Of a DNA stretch of 64,000 bases, positions 42,363-51,036 are shown one piece after another. Origin of the DNA: Emticicia sp. 21SJ11W-3 (GTDB taxonomy: Bacteria; Bacteroidota; Bacteroidia; Cytophagales; Spirosomataceae); contig NZ_CP092074.1 of the NCBI RefSeq assembly GCF_024138715.1, positions 3,348,001 to 3,412,000 on the forward strand. The letters are read 5' to 3'. The translations under genes were made by a program, and so were the position numbers. Each line of letters opens with the position of its first letter. Position 1 is the first letter of the stretch. The notes beneath the pieces are model-generated. The model saw nothing but the letters and a program-made list of their open reading frames with translations, was not told the DNA's origin and did no database searches.

Positions 42363-44450
42363 TTACAGTTTCAAAATCGAAAATTCTACCCTACGGTTTT
42401 TCTTTCTGGTTTCTTCAATGGCATTACTGGCAATGGGTCTCGACGGCCCCCAGCCTTTAGTCTGAATACGCGCCGGGTTTATGCCACCTTTTTCAACCAG
42501 ATACTTTTTTACTTCATTGGCCCTGTCTTGCGACAGCTTCACGTTCAGCATCAGGTTATCGTCGGCACCGTCGGTGTGGCCTTCAATCAGCACTTCCATA
42601 GTGGGGTATTCTTTCATCAGGTCAATAATCCGTGCCAGCTCAGGGAACGACGGCGCAAGAATATCAAACTTACTCTGATTGAAAAACAGGTTGTTCAACA
42701 CAATTTTTTCGCCTTCCTTAATGGGTATCAGGCTGATGGTTCTTCTGATTTCGCGGTAACGGTTATCTTTGCTTAAATCTATGGTTTCACTTACCGAAAG
42801 AAAACCTTTTTTAGAGGCGCTCAGGCCGTAACTTTTCTTTAAAGGTACCACAAATTTGAACTCGCCTGTGGAGGGGTCAAATTCCGACAAAATTTTGTCT
42901 TTACTGTCATGCGATGTGGTGTCCATAATAACCTCCATTAATACATCTGCGGCCAGTGGCTTTTTATCATTCGCGTTTATTACCACGCCTGATATTATAG
43001 CTACAGGGTCTGGCTTAATAGAAGGAAACAACTTAAGCCGAAAGATATCCTCAGAGCCAAAAGATTTTTCTACTGAACTCAGATAGGCGTATTCGCCGGA
43101 AGCCGGAATAGTAAAGAATGCATCCCATTTGGGAGTATTAATTAAAGGGCCAATGTTTTCAGGCTCGCTCCAGTGGGTCCAGGTGCTGTCAAGCCTGCGG
43201 CTCATAAAAATATCATTATTGCCAAAGCCCGGTAATCCCTCGGTTGAAAAGTAAATCGTTCTGGAGTCGGCCGCTATAAAAGGGGCAATTTCATCTTCTA
43301 CGGTGTTTAAATCAGCGCCTATATTCAATGGCTTTGACCAGCTATCATTATCATTCCTGAAAGAAACATATAAATCTTTTCCGCCTCTGGTATCTTTGCG
43401 CTTAGAGGCAATTACCAATACTCTATTATTGGGTGCAAGGGTAAACTCCGAAAATTCGCCAAGCGTATAATAATCATCTATTTTTACTTCTTTCGGAAAC
43501 TCCCACCCAAGTTGTGTCTTTTTTGAGGTCGACAAGCCCTGGAACATTAAACCATCGGGCCTGTAAATATTAAGCAGGTAAAGGAGTTTTCCATCAGAAG
43601 ACACCGAGGCAACCGCATTATGCTGCTCGTTGTTGATGGGGGCCCTTAAGTTTTCTGCCTCTCCCCAGGTGCCGTCAGGCTGTATTTTAGAAACCCACAC
43701 ATCCTGGCTTTTCATTTTACCTATGTTGGCATCATGGCCTTCACGGGTAAAATAGAGCGACTTCCCGTCAGGTGCAACTATGGGGGCTAGTTCTTTGTAT
43801 CTGGTATTTACCCCACGCCCCAAATTCTCTTTTACAATTTCTTTTGGTATATTTTTGGCTACATTAATTTTGGGCTCATAAGGCGTACCTACCTCAGATA
43901 CCCCCACGGCATCAATCTCATTATAGCCACGCACCAATGAGGGTGTCATAACCAGTTTGATAGCATACACCTTAAACGATGTCTGTGGAATAACCACGTT
44001 CCACATGCGCCCCGGTACTGTTGGGGCAGCTCCTATGTTTTCATGAATCAAGTGTTCTTTATTGGCAGAATCAGCAGCAAAAATGCGTATAATGGCTCCG
44101 GGATTATGGTTTTCGGCCACACAAACCAGCCTTATTTTCATGGGTCGTTCAAAACCTACTTTTATCCACTCGTCGCCGTTGGTATCTGCTCCGGCCGGAG
44201 ACCAGGCCGCCCTTGAACTACCCGTTTGTGGTAATTTGCTGGGTTTACCCAATATCTGCACGGCCTTATATTGCGGACCGTCTTCGGTTGGGTCGCTGCG
44301 TTCAGACGACACCCCCAACACTTTACCTGCCCACTGCACCTGCTGGGCCGAAACCTGAAAAGACATTAAAAAAAACACCCCAAAGCAGCAAAAGCAGTTT
44401 AACAGATACAGCATTGCTCTACCTTTTTTCAGGGTAAGTAATACATTCAT
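42363..44450 (-). CDS. OmpA-family protein with PD40 beta-propeller
   Basis: About 695 residues from ATG 44450; ATG 44414 is an alternative, and the frame is open to 44507. After a signal sequence ending QVSAQ, a discoidin-like beta domain (VQWAGKVLGVSSERSDPTED to ~165) precedes WD40-like PD40 repeats (YKELAPIVAPDGKSLYFTRE; RTIYFSTEGLPGFGNNDIFM), a carboxypeptidase-regulatory-like domain (ISGVVINANDKKPLAADVLM) and a C-terminal OmpA domain (VLIEGHTDGADDNLMLNVKL, GWGPSRPIASNAIEETRKKN). It is predicted to sit at the outer membrane bound to peptidoglycan. The order resembles PorE-type T9SS-associated proteins, but the N-terminal domain differs, so that link is only a possibility. Confidence 0.85.
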   Translation of the reverse strand: MNVLLTLKKGRAMLYLLNCFCCFGVFFLMSFQVSAQQVQWAGKVLGVSSERSDPTEDGPQYKAVQILGKPSKLPQTGSSRAAWSPAGADTNGDEWIKVGFERPMKIRLVCVAENHNPGAIIRIFAADSANKEHLIHENIGAAPTVPGRMWNVVIPQTSFKVYAIKLVMTPSLVRGYNEIDAVGVSEVGTPYEPKINVAKNIPKEIVKENLGRGVNTRYKELAPIVAPDGKSLYFTREGHDANIGKMKSQDVWVSKIQPDGTWGEAENLRAPINNEQHNAVASVSSDGKLLYLLNIYRPDGLMFQGLSTSKKTQLGWEFPKEVKIDDYYTLGEFSEFTLAPNNRVLVIASKRKDTRGGKDLYVSFRNDNDSWSKPLNIGADLNTVEDEIAPFIAADSRTIYFSTEGLPGFGNNDIFMSRRLDSTWTHWSEPENIGPLINTPKWDAFFTIPASGEYAYLSSVEKSFGSEDIFRLKLFPSIKPDPVAIISGVVINANDKKPLAADVLMEVIMDTTSHDSKDKILSEFDPSTGEFKFVVPLKKSYGLSASKKGFLSVSETIDLSKDNRYREIRRTISLIPIKEGEKIVLNNLFFNQSKFDILAPSFPELARIIDLMKEYPTMEVLIEGHTDGADDNLMLNVKLSQDRANEVKKYLVEKGGINPARIQTKGWGPSRPIASNAIEETRKKNRRVEFSILKL

Positions 44451-44707
44451 ACAATTCATAAATTTGGGTAAGCCCGGGTAGCCGGCAATGCAACGAAAGT
44501 AAAGCAAAAACTGTAAACTATCAAGAAAATGCCTCTTTCTGACAGCTCCTGAATGGTTTTTACATTTCAGTTAACCTATTTAACGTTTCGTTAACAAATT
44601 AGTACATTAAAAATTCAACAAATTCTTTCTTCCTAACGTTTTGTTTACGTATTTAGCGGAAAAGTTTTCCGCTCCGACTTAAGTATTATTTAATTATCAG
44701 ATTAACA

Positions 44708-45028
44708 ATGAAAAAAACATTCCTGACCGTTGCCGTTGTGCTTGGCATAGCTTCTGTTTCAAAGGCTCAAACCAAAATACCACCGGATATTGAGAAATTA
44801 TTACAAAAAAATACTTGTCTGGCTTGTCATAAAGTAGATACACGTTTAGTAGGCCCGGCCTATAAAGACGTAATGAAAAAGAAAAAATACAAGGCAGAAC
44901 AAATTGTAGAATTAATCTACAAACCTAACCCTGCAAACTGGGAAGGTTACCCTCCGATGGCTCCGATGACTCAGGTTCCAAAAGATGAGGCATTGAAAAT
45001 AGCCAAATGGATTACTACTTTAAAGTAA
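44708..45028 (+). CDS. Class I cytochrome c
   Basis: 106 residues: signal peptide (TFLTVAVVLGIASVSKAQ) and a short cytochrome c domain. The haem motif CLACH is at residues 37-41 (NTCLACHKVDTRLVGPAYKD), and the axial Met is in YPPMAPMTQVPKDEALKIAK. The sequence resembles the cytochrome domain fused in the ThuA/dehydrogenase protein (both have IGPAY- or VGPAY-type segments). It is a periplasmic electron carrier. A strong terminator follows, so it is transcribed alone. Confidence 0.92.
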   Translation: MKKTFLTVAVVLGIASVSKAQTKIPPDIEKLLQKNTCLACHKVDTRLVGPAYKDVMKKKKYKAEQIVELIYKPNPANWEGYPPMAPMTQVPKDEALKIAKWITTLK

Positions 45029-45045
45029 TATCCTTTATATATCAG

Positions 45046-45083
45046 AAACCCCTCTGCCGGATTCACCAGCAGAGGGGTTTTTG
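45046..45083 (+). terminator. Intrinsic terminator after the cytochrome c gene
   Basis: AAACCCCTCTGC (45046-45057) pairs perfectly with GCAGAGGGGTTT (45069-45080), followed by TTG. Confidence 0.85.
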
Positions 45084-45120
45084 TTTGTGGCAATGGTAGC
45101 CGGGATTACCTGATTTCTAC

Positions 45121-45128
45121 TATCTTTG
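45121..45128 (+). promoter_or_regulatory. Bacteroidota -7 box for coaE
   Basis: TATCTTTG, an exact TAnnTTTG match, 24 bases before the GTG start of coaE. Confidence 0.6.
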
Positions 45129-45151
45129 CAAACAACCAAACGTTTACAACT

Positions 45152-45757
45152 GTGCTTAAAATAGGCATTACAGGTGGCATTGGGTCGGGGAAATCCATTG
45201 TCTGCCGCATGTTCGAAATCCTGGGGGTGCCGGTATACTATGCCGACGAACGCGCCAAATGGCTCACTAATAATGACCTCCAACTGCGCAAGGAAATAAA
45301 AGAATTACTGGGCAGAAATGCCTTTGATGCCAACGGACAATACAACCGCCAATGGGTGGCTGCTCAGGTTTTTGATAACCCGGCGCTGCTGAAAATGCTG
45401 AACGGGCTGATTCACCCAAGGGTTTTTGCTGATACCGACCAATGGTTTTTGCAACACCGGCAGGAAGCCTACACCCTGCGAGAAGCCGCGTTGATGAACG
45501 CCGCCGGAGATAACAATGATTTTGATGCCGTAATAGTGGTAAGCGCTCCTATAGAATTAAGAATTGCGCGCACCCTGAAAAGAGACCCGCAAAGAACAAC
45601 TGAAGATATAAAAACGATAATGGCCCGCCAGAAAACCGACGAGCAGTTTGCGGCCATAGCCAACTACACCATTATAAATGATGATAAACACCTGCTGATA
45701 CCGCAGGTGCTGCAACTACACCAAAGCCTGAGCCGGGGCGTATTACTTACCGAATAG
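45152..45757 (+). CDS. coaE: Dephospho-CoA kinase
   Basis: 201 residues from a GTG start that gives LKIGITGGIGSGKSIVCRMF, the P-loop at the expected N-terminal position. Other family motifs are VPVYYADERAKWL, LIHPRVFADTDQW and APIELRIARTLKRDPQRTTE. The enzyme phosphorylates dephospho-CoA in the last step of coenzyme A synthesis. Its last 15 bases overlap the end of dnaA on the opposite strand. Confidence 0.93.
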   Translation: MLKIGITGGIGSGKSIVCRMFEILGVPVYYADERAKWLTNNDLQLRKEIKELLGRNAFDANGQYNRQWVAAQVFDNPALLKMLNGLIHPRVFADTDQWFLQHRQEAYTLREAALMNAAGDNNDFDAVIVVSAPIELRIARTLKRDPQRTTEDIKTIMARQKTDEQFAAIANYTIINDDKHLLIPQVLQLHQSLSRGVLLTE

Positions 45758-47200
45758 TTTTTTGAGTTTATTAACCGCCGAATTGATTTCCTTGTCGGTA
45801 TCCATCAGGTCGTTCACAGTCTGAATGGCATGGATAACCGTGCTGTGGTCGCGCCCGCCGAAATGATACCCGATAGATTTTAACGAAAGGTTGGTCATTT
45901 CTTTTGCCAGATACATAGCAACCTGCCTTGGCAATACAATATCTCTCAGGCGGCTTTTGCCTTTCAGGTCTGGTATGCGCACTTTGTAGTGTTCAGTAAC
46001 GGCTTCAATGATGGTATCAATCGTTACTTCTTTTTCAGTATCTTTTACCAGATGGCGTAAAGTGGCTTTTGCTAAATCTACATCAATTTCCCGGCGGGTT
46101 AATGATGCCTGCGCCAGTAAAGATATCATTACGCCTTCCAGTTCGCGTACGTTGGTATCAATGCTATGGGCCAGGTATTCAATCACCTCGTAGTCAAGAG
46201 AAATACCCTCGGCCTGCGCTTTTTTCTGAATAATGGCAATACGGGTTTCAAAGTCAGGCGTTTGCAGGTCTGCGGTAAGCCCCCATTTAAAACGAGACAA
46301 CAGGCGGTCTTCTACCCCTTCCAACTCACGCGGTGGGCGGTCAGACGTCATCACTATCTGTTTGCCCGACTGGTGCAGGTGGTTAAATATATGGAAGAAA
46401 GTCTCCTGGGTTTTTTCTTTACCAGATAAAAACTGAACGTCGTCAATAATCAGAATATCCACCTGCATGTAGAAATTCATAAAGTCTTGCAGGCTGTTAT
46501 TTTTAATGGCATTGATAAACTGGCTGGTAAATTTCTCTGACGAAACATACAGCACAAATTTATTCATGGCCTTGCTCTTCATAAAATTGCCAATGGCCTG
46601 CACCAGGTGCGTTTTACCCAGCCCTACCCCACCGTATATCATCAATGGGTTGAACGACGTAACGCCGGGCTTAGATGCCACCGCAAAACCTGCAGCACGC
46701 GCCAGCCGGTTACAGTCTCCCTCTACAAAGTTATCAAAAGTATAATTGGGGTTCAGGTAAGAGTCAACGTTCGGCAGGTCAAGATCTTTCATCATGAAAG
46801 GGCTTCGTACCATGTCGTTACCATGCACGGGGTCTTGCTGCCGATTGCTATGATGCTGATACCCCCCGCTGTTTTGTGGCATATTTACCGCAATGGGCGG
46901 TTCGTTCTTTTTCTGGTTGCCACTATCTACTATAATAGAATACTCAAGCATACCGTCTCTGCCAATGGCATAGTCAAGCGCTTTTCTCAGCAACTGCACA
47001 TAGTTTTCCTCCAGCCATTCGTAAAAGAACTGGCTTGGCACCTGTATGATTAACTTCTTGCCGTCTAACTTACCGGGTACAATAGGCTCAAACCAGGTTT
47101 TATAACTCTGTTCAGAGATATTCTCACGGATGATTTTCAGGCAGTTATTCCATACTAAATCTACCTCTCGCTGTATCTTTGGTGTTTCTAAAATAGTCAT
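45743..47200 (-). CDS. dnaA: Chromosomal replication initiator DnaA
   Basis: About 485 residues from MTILETPKIQREVDLVWNNC; an ATG three codons upstream is possible. Domain I is WNNCLKIIRENISEQSYKTW. The AAA+ domain has Walker A in YGGVGLGKTHLVQAIGNF and Walker B in VDILIIDDVQFLSGKEKTQE. Domain IV carries the DnaA-box recognition helix in GYHFGGRDHSTVIHAIQTVN. It binds and opens the replication origin. No cluster of TTATCCACA boxes was seen in the flanking gaps, so the origin is not obviously next to the gene. A -7 box (TATCTTTG, minus strand, 47232-47239) precedes it. Confidence 0.97.
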   Translation of the reverse strand: MTILETPKIQREVDLVWNNCLKIIRENISEQSYKTWFEPIVPGKLDGKKLIIQVPSQFFYEWLEENYVQLLRKALDYAIGRDGMLEYSIIVDSGNQKKNEPPIAVNMPQNSGGYQHHSNRQQDPVHGNDMVRSPFMMKDLDLPNVDSYLNPNYTFDNFVEGDCNRLARAAGFAVASKPGVTSFNPLMIYGGVGLGKTHLVQAIGNFMKSKAMNKFVLYVSSEKFTSQFINAIKNNSLQDFMNFYMQVDILIIDDVQFLSGKEKTQETFFHIFNHLHQSGKQIVMTSDRPPRELEGVEDRLLSRFKWGLTADLQTPDFETRIAIIQKKAQAEGISLDYEVIEYLAHSIDTNVRELEGVMISLLAQASLTRREIDVDLAKATLRHLVKDTEKEVTIDTIIEAVTEHYKVRIPDLKGKSRLRDIVLPRQVAMYLAKEMTNLSLKSIGYHFGGRDHSTVIHAIQTVNDLMDTDKEINSAVNKLKKLFGK

Positions 47201-47231
47201 AATGGCCACACATAGGGATTCTAAAGGGGTG

Positions 47232-47239
47232 CAAAGATA
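47232..47239 (-). promoter_or_regulatory. Bacteroidota -7 box for dnaA
   Basis: TATCTTTG on the minus strand, 31 bases upstream of the chosen dnaA start. Confidence 0.6.
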
Positions 47240-47408
47240 CTAAAATTAGTTTTGCAACCAAGAAGTGAATTTTGAGATTTTAAATGTATTTTCAAAGTAA
47301 AACCAAAACATTATTTTGCCAAATTAGATTTGCCTCATAAAAATACAAAATGTACCTTTACATTTACTTTGAAAATCAGGTTTTTTCACCAAAAAATACA
47401 ATTTGGTT

Positions 47409-48776
47409 ATGACGAAAAAATTCTTTGATGAATTTCAGGCATCAACAAAAAAAGATTGGGAGGCGCAGGCAATAAAAGACCTGAAAGGAAAAAACTTTGA
47501 GCAAACCCTGGTCTGGAACACCCCCGAGGGTTTTCAGGTGCAGCCCTATTATGCAGCAGAAGACCTGGCCGCCGTACCCGTAAGCGCCATACAGCAGGCG
47601 CAGGCTTCAAAAAAAAACCCGGGCTGGCAAAACCGCTCTTCAATAAGCTTTGTAAACGAAAAACAGGCCAACAAAGCCATTATAGAGGCCTTGCAAAACG
47701 GAGTACATGCGGTAGCCATTGACCTGAGCCATGCAGAGGTATCCGGGGTTGATATTCCCCGGCTTCTCGACAAAATAAAACTGAGCGACACACCCGTATA
47801 TTTTAAAACCAATAACCATACCGCCCTGCTGGCTGCCCTTAAGAAATACGTGGCGTATCAGCCCAAAGGTGGCTTAATCTTCGATTCGTTAGGTGATTTC
47901 TTCACAGGCAGAGCACCTGCCGACCCCGCAACTTGGAAAAGTGCAAAAAACCTGATTACTGATACAGCCACCAGCCCTGCGTTTTATGTGCTTGCGGTGC
48001 AGTCTGAAACTTTTCATAACGCCGGCGCCAATACAGTGCAGGAACTGGCCTTTACACTGGCCTCCGCCGTTACGTATCTTGACAAACTGACGGACGAAGG
48101 ACTGACGGCCGCACAGGTGGCTTCAAAGATTGAGTTCTCGATGGCCATCGGTACCAATTATTTTATGGAAATAGCCAAGATACGCAGCCTGCGCTATTTA
48201 TGGAGCCGTGTACTGAGTGCCTACGGGCTTACAGATACCAGCTGCCGTATTCATTGCCACACCTCTTATTTTTATGATGCCGTGCCAGACGCCCACACCA
48301 ATATGCTGCGCGCTACCACCGAGGCCATGGCCGCCGTTATCGGTGGCTGCGACTCGCTCGGTATTCATGGGTATGATGACGTATTTACTACCGAACCCAA
48401 TGAAACCAGCAACAGAATAGCCCGTAACATAGCTAATCTGCTGAGCGACGAAAGCTACATGGGCAAAAGCCGTGACGTTGCCGCCGGGTCTTATTACCTG
48501 GAAAGCCTGACGAACGATTTATCAACCGCTGCCTGGAACCTGTTTCTGGCAGTTGAGCAAAAAGGAGGCATTCTGGCTGCTTTTGAAGAAGAATTTGTGC
48601 AGACCGAAATTGAAAAGGCGTATCAGGAAAAAGTGGCGCAGCTACAAAACGGAAAAGTGATGGTGGGTGTCAATCGCTTCAAGTCTCCGTTTGATACGCC
48701 GCAGGCCCTACCCACACAGCCGGATGTAGACAAACATTTTTTACCTGTCAGAAGACTATCAACCAGTTTTGAATGA
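47409..48776 (+). CDS. mutA: Methylmalonyl-CoA mutase small (beta) subunit
   Basis: 455 residues starting MTKKFFDEFQASTKKDWEAQ. The TIM-barrel of the mutase family is recognisable in FSMAIGTNYFMEIAKIRSLR, CRIHCHTSYF and SLGIHGYDDVFTTEPNETSN. The cobalamin-binding domain is absent, as expected for the non-catalytic subunit. It would pair with MutB to interconvert methylmalonyl-CoA and succinyl-CoA, but MutB is not in this window. The stop codon overlaps the start of glycerate kinase by 4 bases (ATGA), so the two are translationally coupled. Confidence 0.88.
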   Translation: MTKKFFDEFQASTKKDWEAQAIKDLKGKNFEQTLVWNTPEGFQVQPYYAAEDLAAVPVSAIQQAQASKKNPGWQNRSSISFVNEKQANKAIIEALQNGVHAVAIDLSHAEVSGVDIPRLLDKIKLSDTPVYFKTNNHTALLAALKKYVAYQPKGGLIFDSLGDFFTGRAPADPATWKSAKNLITDTATSPAFYVLAVQSETFHNAGANTVQELAFTLASAVTYLDKLTDEGLTAAQVASKIEFSMAIGTNYFMEIAKIRSLRYLWSRVLSAYGLTDTSCRIHCHTSYFYDAVPDAHTNMLRATTEAMAAVIGGCDSLGIHGYDDVFTTEPNETSNRIARNIANLLSDESYMGKSRDVAAGSYYLESLTNDLSTAAWNLFLAVEQKGGILAAFEEEFVQTEIEKAYQEKVAQLQNGKVMVGVNRFKSPFDTPQALPTQPDVDKHFLPVRRLSTSFE

Positions 48777-49882
48777 AAATACTCCTGGCCCCCGATAAAT
48801 TCAGAGGTTCGCTTGATGCCCCGCAGGTGTGCGAGGCCATGACAGAAGGCATTCGCATGGTATCGGCCGATATTGAAACCGTAAGCCTGCCTATGGCTGA
48901 TGGCGGCGAGGGCACGCTTGACCTGTTGCTCTGGTATGCAGGCGGACAAAAGAAAACAGCTCAGGTGCAAGACCCCCTGGGCAGAATCATCAATGCCGAG
49001 TATGGTATATCGGCCGACGGCAAAACAGCTTTTATTGAAATGGCCACAGCATCGGGCCTGAGTCTGCTGAAAACCGAAGAAAGAAATCCACTTCAAACCA
49101 GCACTTACGGCACAGGCGAACTGATAAAACTGGTAATGGAAGCCGGTGTAAAAGAAGTGATACTGGGCATTGGTGGCAGTGCCACTACTGATGCAGGCAT
49201 TGGCATGGCCAAAGCATTAGGCTGGCGGTTTCTGGATACCGCCGGGCAGGAAGTAGAAGCCATTGGAGGCAATCTGTCGGCCATAAAAAAAATTATCCAG
49301 TCTCCGCTTGCCGCTCAACTGCCAAAGTTTCAGACAGCCTGCGATGTTACTGCGCCTCTCTATGGCCCCAGCGGAGCCGCTCATGTTTACGGCCCGCAAA
49401 AAGGAGCCGATGCCCACGCCGTTGAAATACTTGACAAAGGTTTGCAGGATTTTACTGCCATAACAGGCCTTTCTCGCGACACTTTCGATAGCCCCGGCTA
49501 TGGCGCTGCGGGTGGACTGGGTTTCGGAACGGTCTTTTTTCTGAATGCTACTTTGAAAGAAGGCGTAAAACTGTTGATGGATTTCTGTGATTTCGACAAA
49601 CATTTGTCTGGTGTTGATTTAATCATCACCGGCGAGGGTAAAATTGATAACCAGACCCTGCAAGGGAAACTAATAAAAGGTATCACCGGCAAAGCAGGCG
49701 CAATACCCGTAGCTGCCCTATGCGGTACCTTAGATGCCACCCCGCAACAAATGAAAGAAATGGGCATCAGCTACGCGGCTTCTGTGCTTAACCGCCCACA
49801 AACTTTAAACGAAGCCCTGCAATCTGGCTACGCCGGGGTAAGAGACGCCGCGTTTTATCTGGTGAATATGTTATATAAATAA
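48773..49882 (+). CDS. Glycerate kinase (GarK type)
   Basis: 369 residues with the class II glycerate kinase signatures: KILLAPDKFRGSLDAPQVCE at the N-terminus, LPMADGGEGTLDLLLW, GIGGSATTDAGIGMAKALGW, and LIITGEGKIDNQTLQGKLIK with the catalytic region. It phosphorylates D-glycerate to 2- or 3-phosphoglycerate, feeding glycolysis. It overlaps mutA by 4 bases. Together they could handle photorespiratory-like or propionate-derived carbon, but no other enzyme of such a route is nearby. Confidence 0.92.
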   Translation: MKILLAPDKFRGSLDAPQVCEAMTEGIRMVSADIETVSLPMADGGEGTLDLLLWYAGGQKKTAQVQDPLGRIINAEYGISADGKTAFIEMATASGLSLLKTEERNPLQTSTYGTGELIKLVMEAGVKEVILGIGGSATTDAGIGMAKALGWRFLDTAGQEVEAIGGNLSAIKKIIQSPLAAQLPKFQTACDVTAPLYGPSGAAHVYGPQKGADAHAVEILDKGLQDFTAITGLSRDTFDSPGYGAAGGLGFGTVFFLNATLKEGVKLLMDFCDFDKHLSGVDLIITGEGKIDNQTLQGKLIKGITGKAGAIPVAALCGTLDATPQQMKEMGISYAASVLNRPQTLNEALQSGYAGVRDAAFYLVNMLYK

Positions 49883-49940
49883 TGAAAGGGCAGGAAATAA
49901 TCTTCCCACCCTTACAAGCATAAATTTTACAACTAAACAA

Positions 49941-50084
49941 CTACTGCTTTGTAAATACGCCATTCTGATAAATCCATTTCATGTTAAAAAACTTGCTATC
50001 TACAATAATATCTTTGTCAACATCGCAAATTCGCAGCCAGCTAATCCAGAACCAACCATGCCCAGGTAGTTTAGTGTTTAAATG
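49941..50084 (-). pseudogene. Possible C-terminal gene remnant
   Basis: On the minus strand an open frame of 47 codons ends at TAG (49941-49943) and reads LPGHGWFWISWLRICDVDKD followed by VDSKFFNMKWIYQ. The Trp-rich, protein-like composition and the lack of a start codon upstream (stop at 50085-50087) suggest the decayed end of a gene. No family was recognised. Confidence 0.25.
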
Positions 50085-50353
50085 TCAGGCTCATAAATAC
50101 ATATTTGTTTTAATTTCTGTATCATAAGGGCATCAGCCTGAAAAAAAATTCTGTAACCGAAAACATTCTTGCCCATTGGCAGGTTTTATGCTTTGTCTGC
50201 AATTACATTTCATCAATTTTTATTAGTATTTATTAAGCCTGTTAGGCAGCCAGGGTACATCTGCTCAGTGCGCAGCAGTTGCCTTTTTGCATCTTAATTT
50301 GCACAACAAGTCTATATTTTATATAAAAAATATGTTCATTGGGGCATAAAGCC
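50085..50353. other. Intergenic region upstream of the ATP synthase operon
   Basis: AT-rich; no gene seen. Its right end leads into the operon promoter. Confidence 0.5.
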
Positions 50354-50361
50354 TAGTTTTG
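50354..50361 (+). promoter_or_regulatory. Bacteroidota -7 box for the atp operon
   Basis: TAGTTTTG matches TAnnTTTG and lies 20 bases before the first gene of the ATP synthase cluster. Confidence 0.55.
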
Positions 50362-50380
50362 CAAAAAAATACGTAAACCA

Positions 50381-50596
50381 ATGCAGGAAGACAACAACAG
50401 CAACAACAGCCGCACCTGGTTAAAGTTTACCCAGATTGGTCTTCAGATGATACTCACCATTGGCCTTGGCACCTGGTTTGGCTATTGGCTCGACAACCGC
50501 TCGGACAGCAAAACTCCTGTCTATACCCTCATTTTATCGCTTACCTCTATCGGCGTCTCGCTTTATAACGTTATCAGGCAGTTGCCTAAACAATAA
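50381..50596 (+). CDS. atpZ: AtpZ/AtpI-family ATP synthase accessory protein
   Basis: 71 residues with two membrane segments (IGLQMILTIGLGTWFGYWLD and VYTLILSLTSIGVSLYNVIR) and the conserved GxWLD-type loop between them. In other bacteria AtpZ/AtpI proteins help assemble the c-ring or supply Mg2+ or Ca2+. It is the first gene of the F0 cluster. Confidence 0.85.
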   Translation: MQEDNNSNNSRTWLKFTQIGLQMILTIGLGTWFGYWLDNRSDSKTPVYTLILSLTSIGVSLYNVIRQLPKQ

Positions 50597-50629
50597 TCAG
50601 GTACCTATTGCAGCTTATTTCATTATTAT

Positions 50630-50998
50630 ATGGCAAAAACACTTATACTCACCGGCGTATTGATAATTGTATTTTTTTTAGCTGGAGCCATTGGCCTTGG
50701 CCATCTGCTGCATCCGCAAAAATGGATAATTCTGGGCTTTTTTGTGGCCTATTCATTTCTTTTTAACAGAGTAATGGAATTGGCTTTCCGCGAAAAAAAT
50801 AAAAACTTTATCCAGTTTTATCTCGCAACAATTGCTTTACGTCTTATTCTTAGCCTCATTTTTATCGGCATAGAATTATACCTCGGCCTAAAGCAGCAGG
50901 AATTGTTCGTGGCCAACTTTTTTGTATTATATTTATTTTACACCATATTTGAAATTTGGAATTTAAATGCTAACTTGCGCCGAAATTCAGAAAAGTGA
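50630..50998 (+). CDS. Four-helix membrane protein, AtpI position
   Basis: 122 residues, four hydrophobic segments (LTGVLIIVFFLAGAIGLGHL; KWIILGFFVAYSFLFNRV; FYLATIALRLILSLIFIGIE; LFVANFFVLYLFYTIFEIW). Its place between atpZ and atpB and its size fit the ATP synthase protein I-like family, which is poorly conserved. Function as a ring-assembly factor is inferred from position only. Confidence 0.7.
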   Translation: MAKTLILTGVLIIVFFLAGAIGLGHLLHPQKWIILGFFVAYSFLFNRVMELAFREKNKNFIQFYLATIALRLILSLIFIGIELYLGLKQQELFVANFFVLYLFYTIFEIWNLNANLRRNSEK

Positions 50999-51036
50999 AT
51001 TCCTGAAAAGTTGAATGACCGAATAAATTAAACAAC

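Noticed and set aside
46008-46193. Additional ORFs on the strand opposite dnaA, argS, the kinase and copA
   Set aside because: They are antisense shadows of well-supported genes with no independent evidence.
47210-47408. oriC next to dnaA
   Set aside because: No cluster of DnaA boxes (TTATCCACA) was found in this gap or in the coaE-dnaA overlap.
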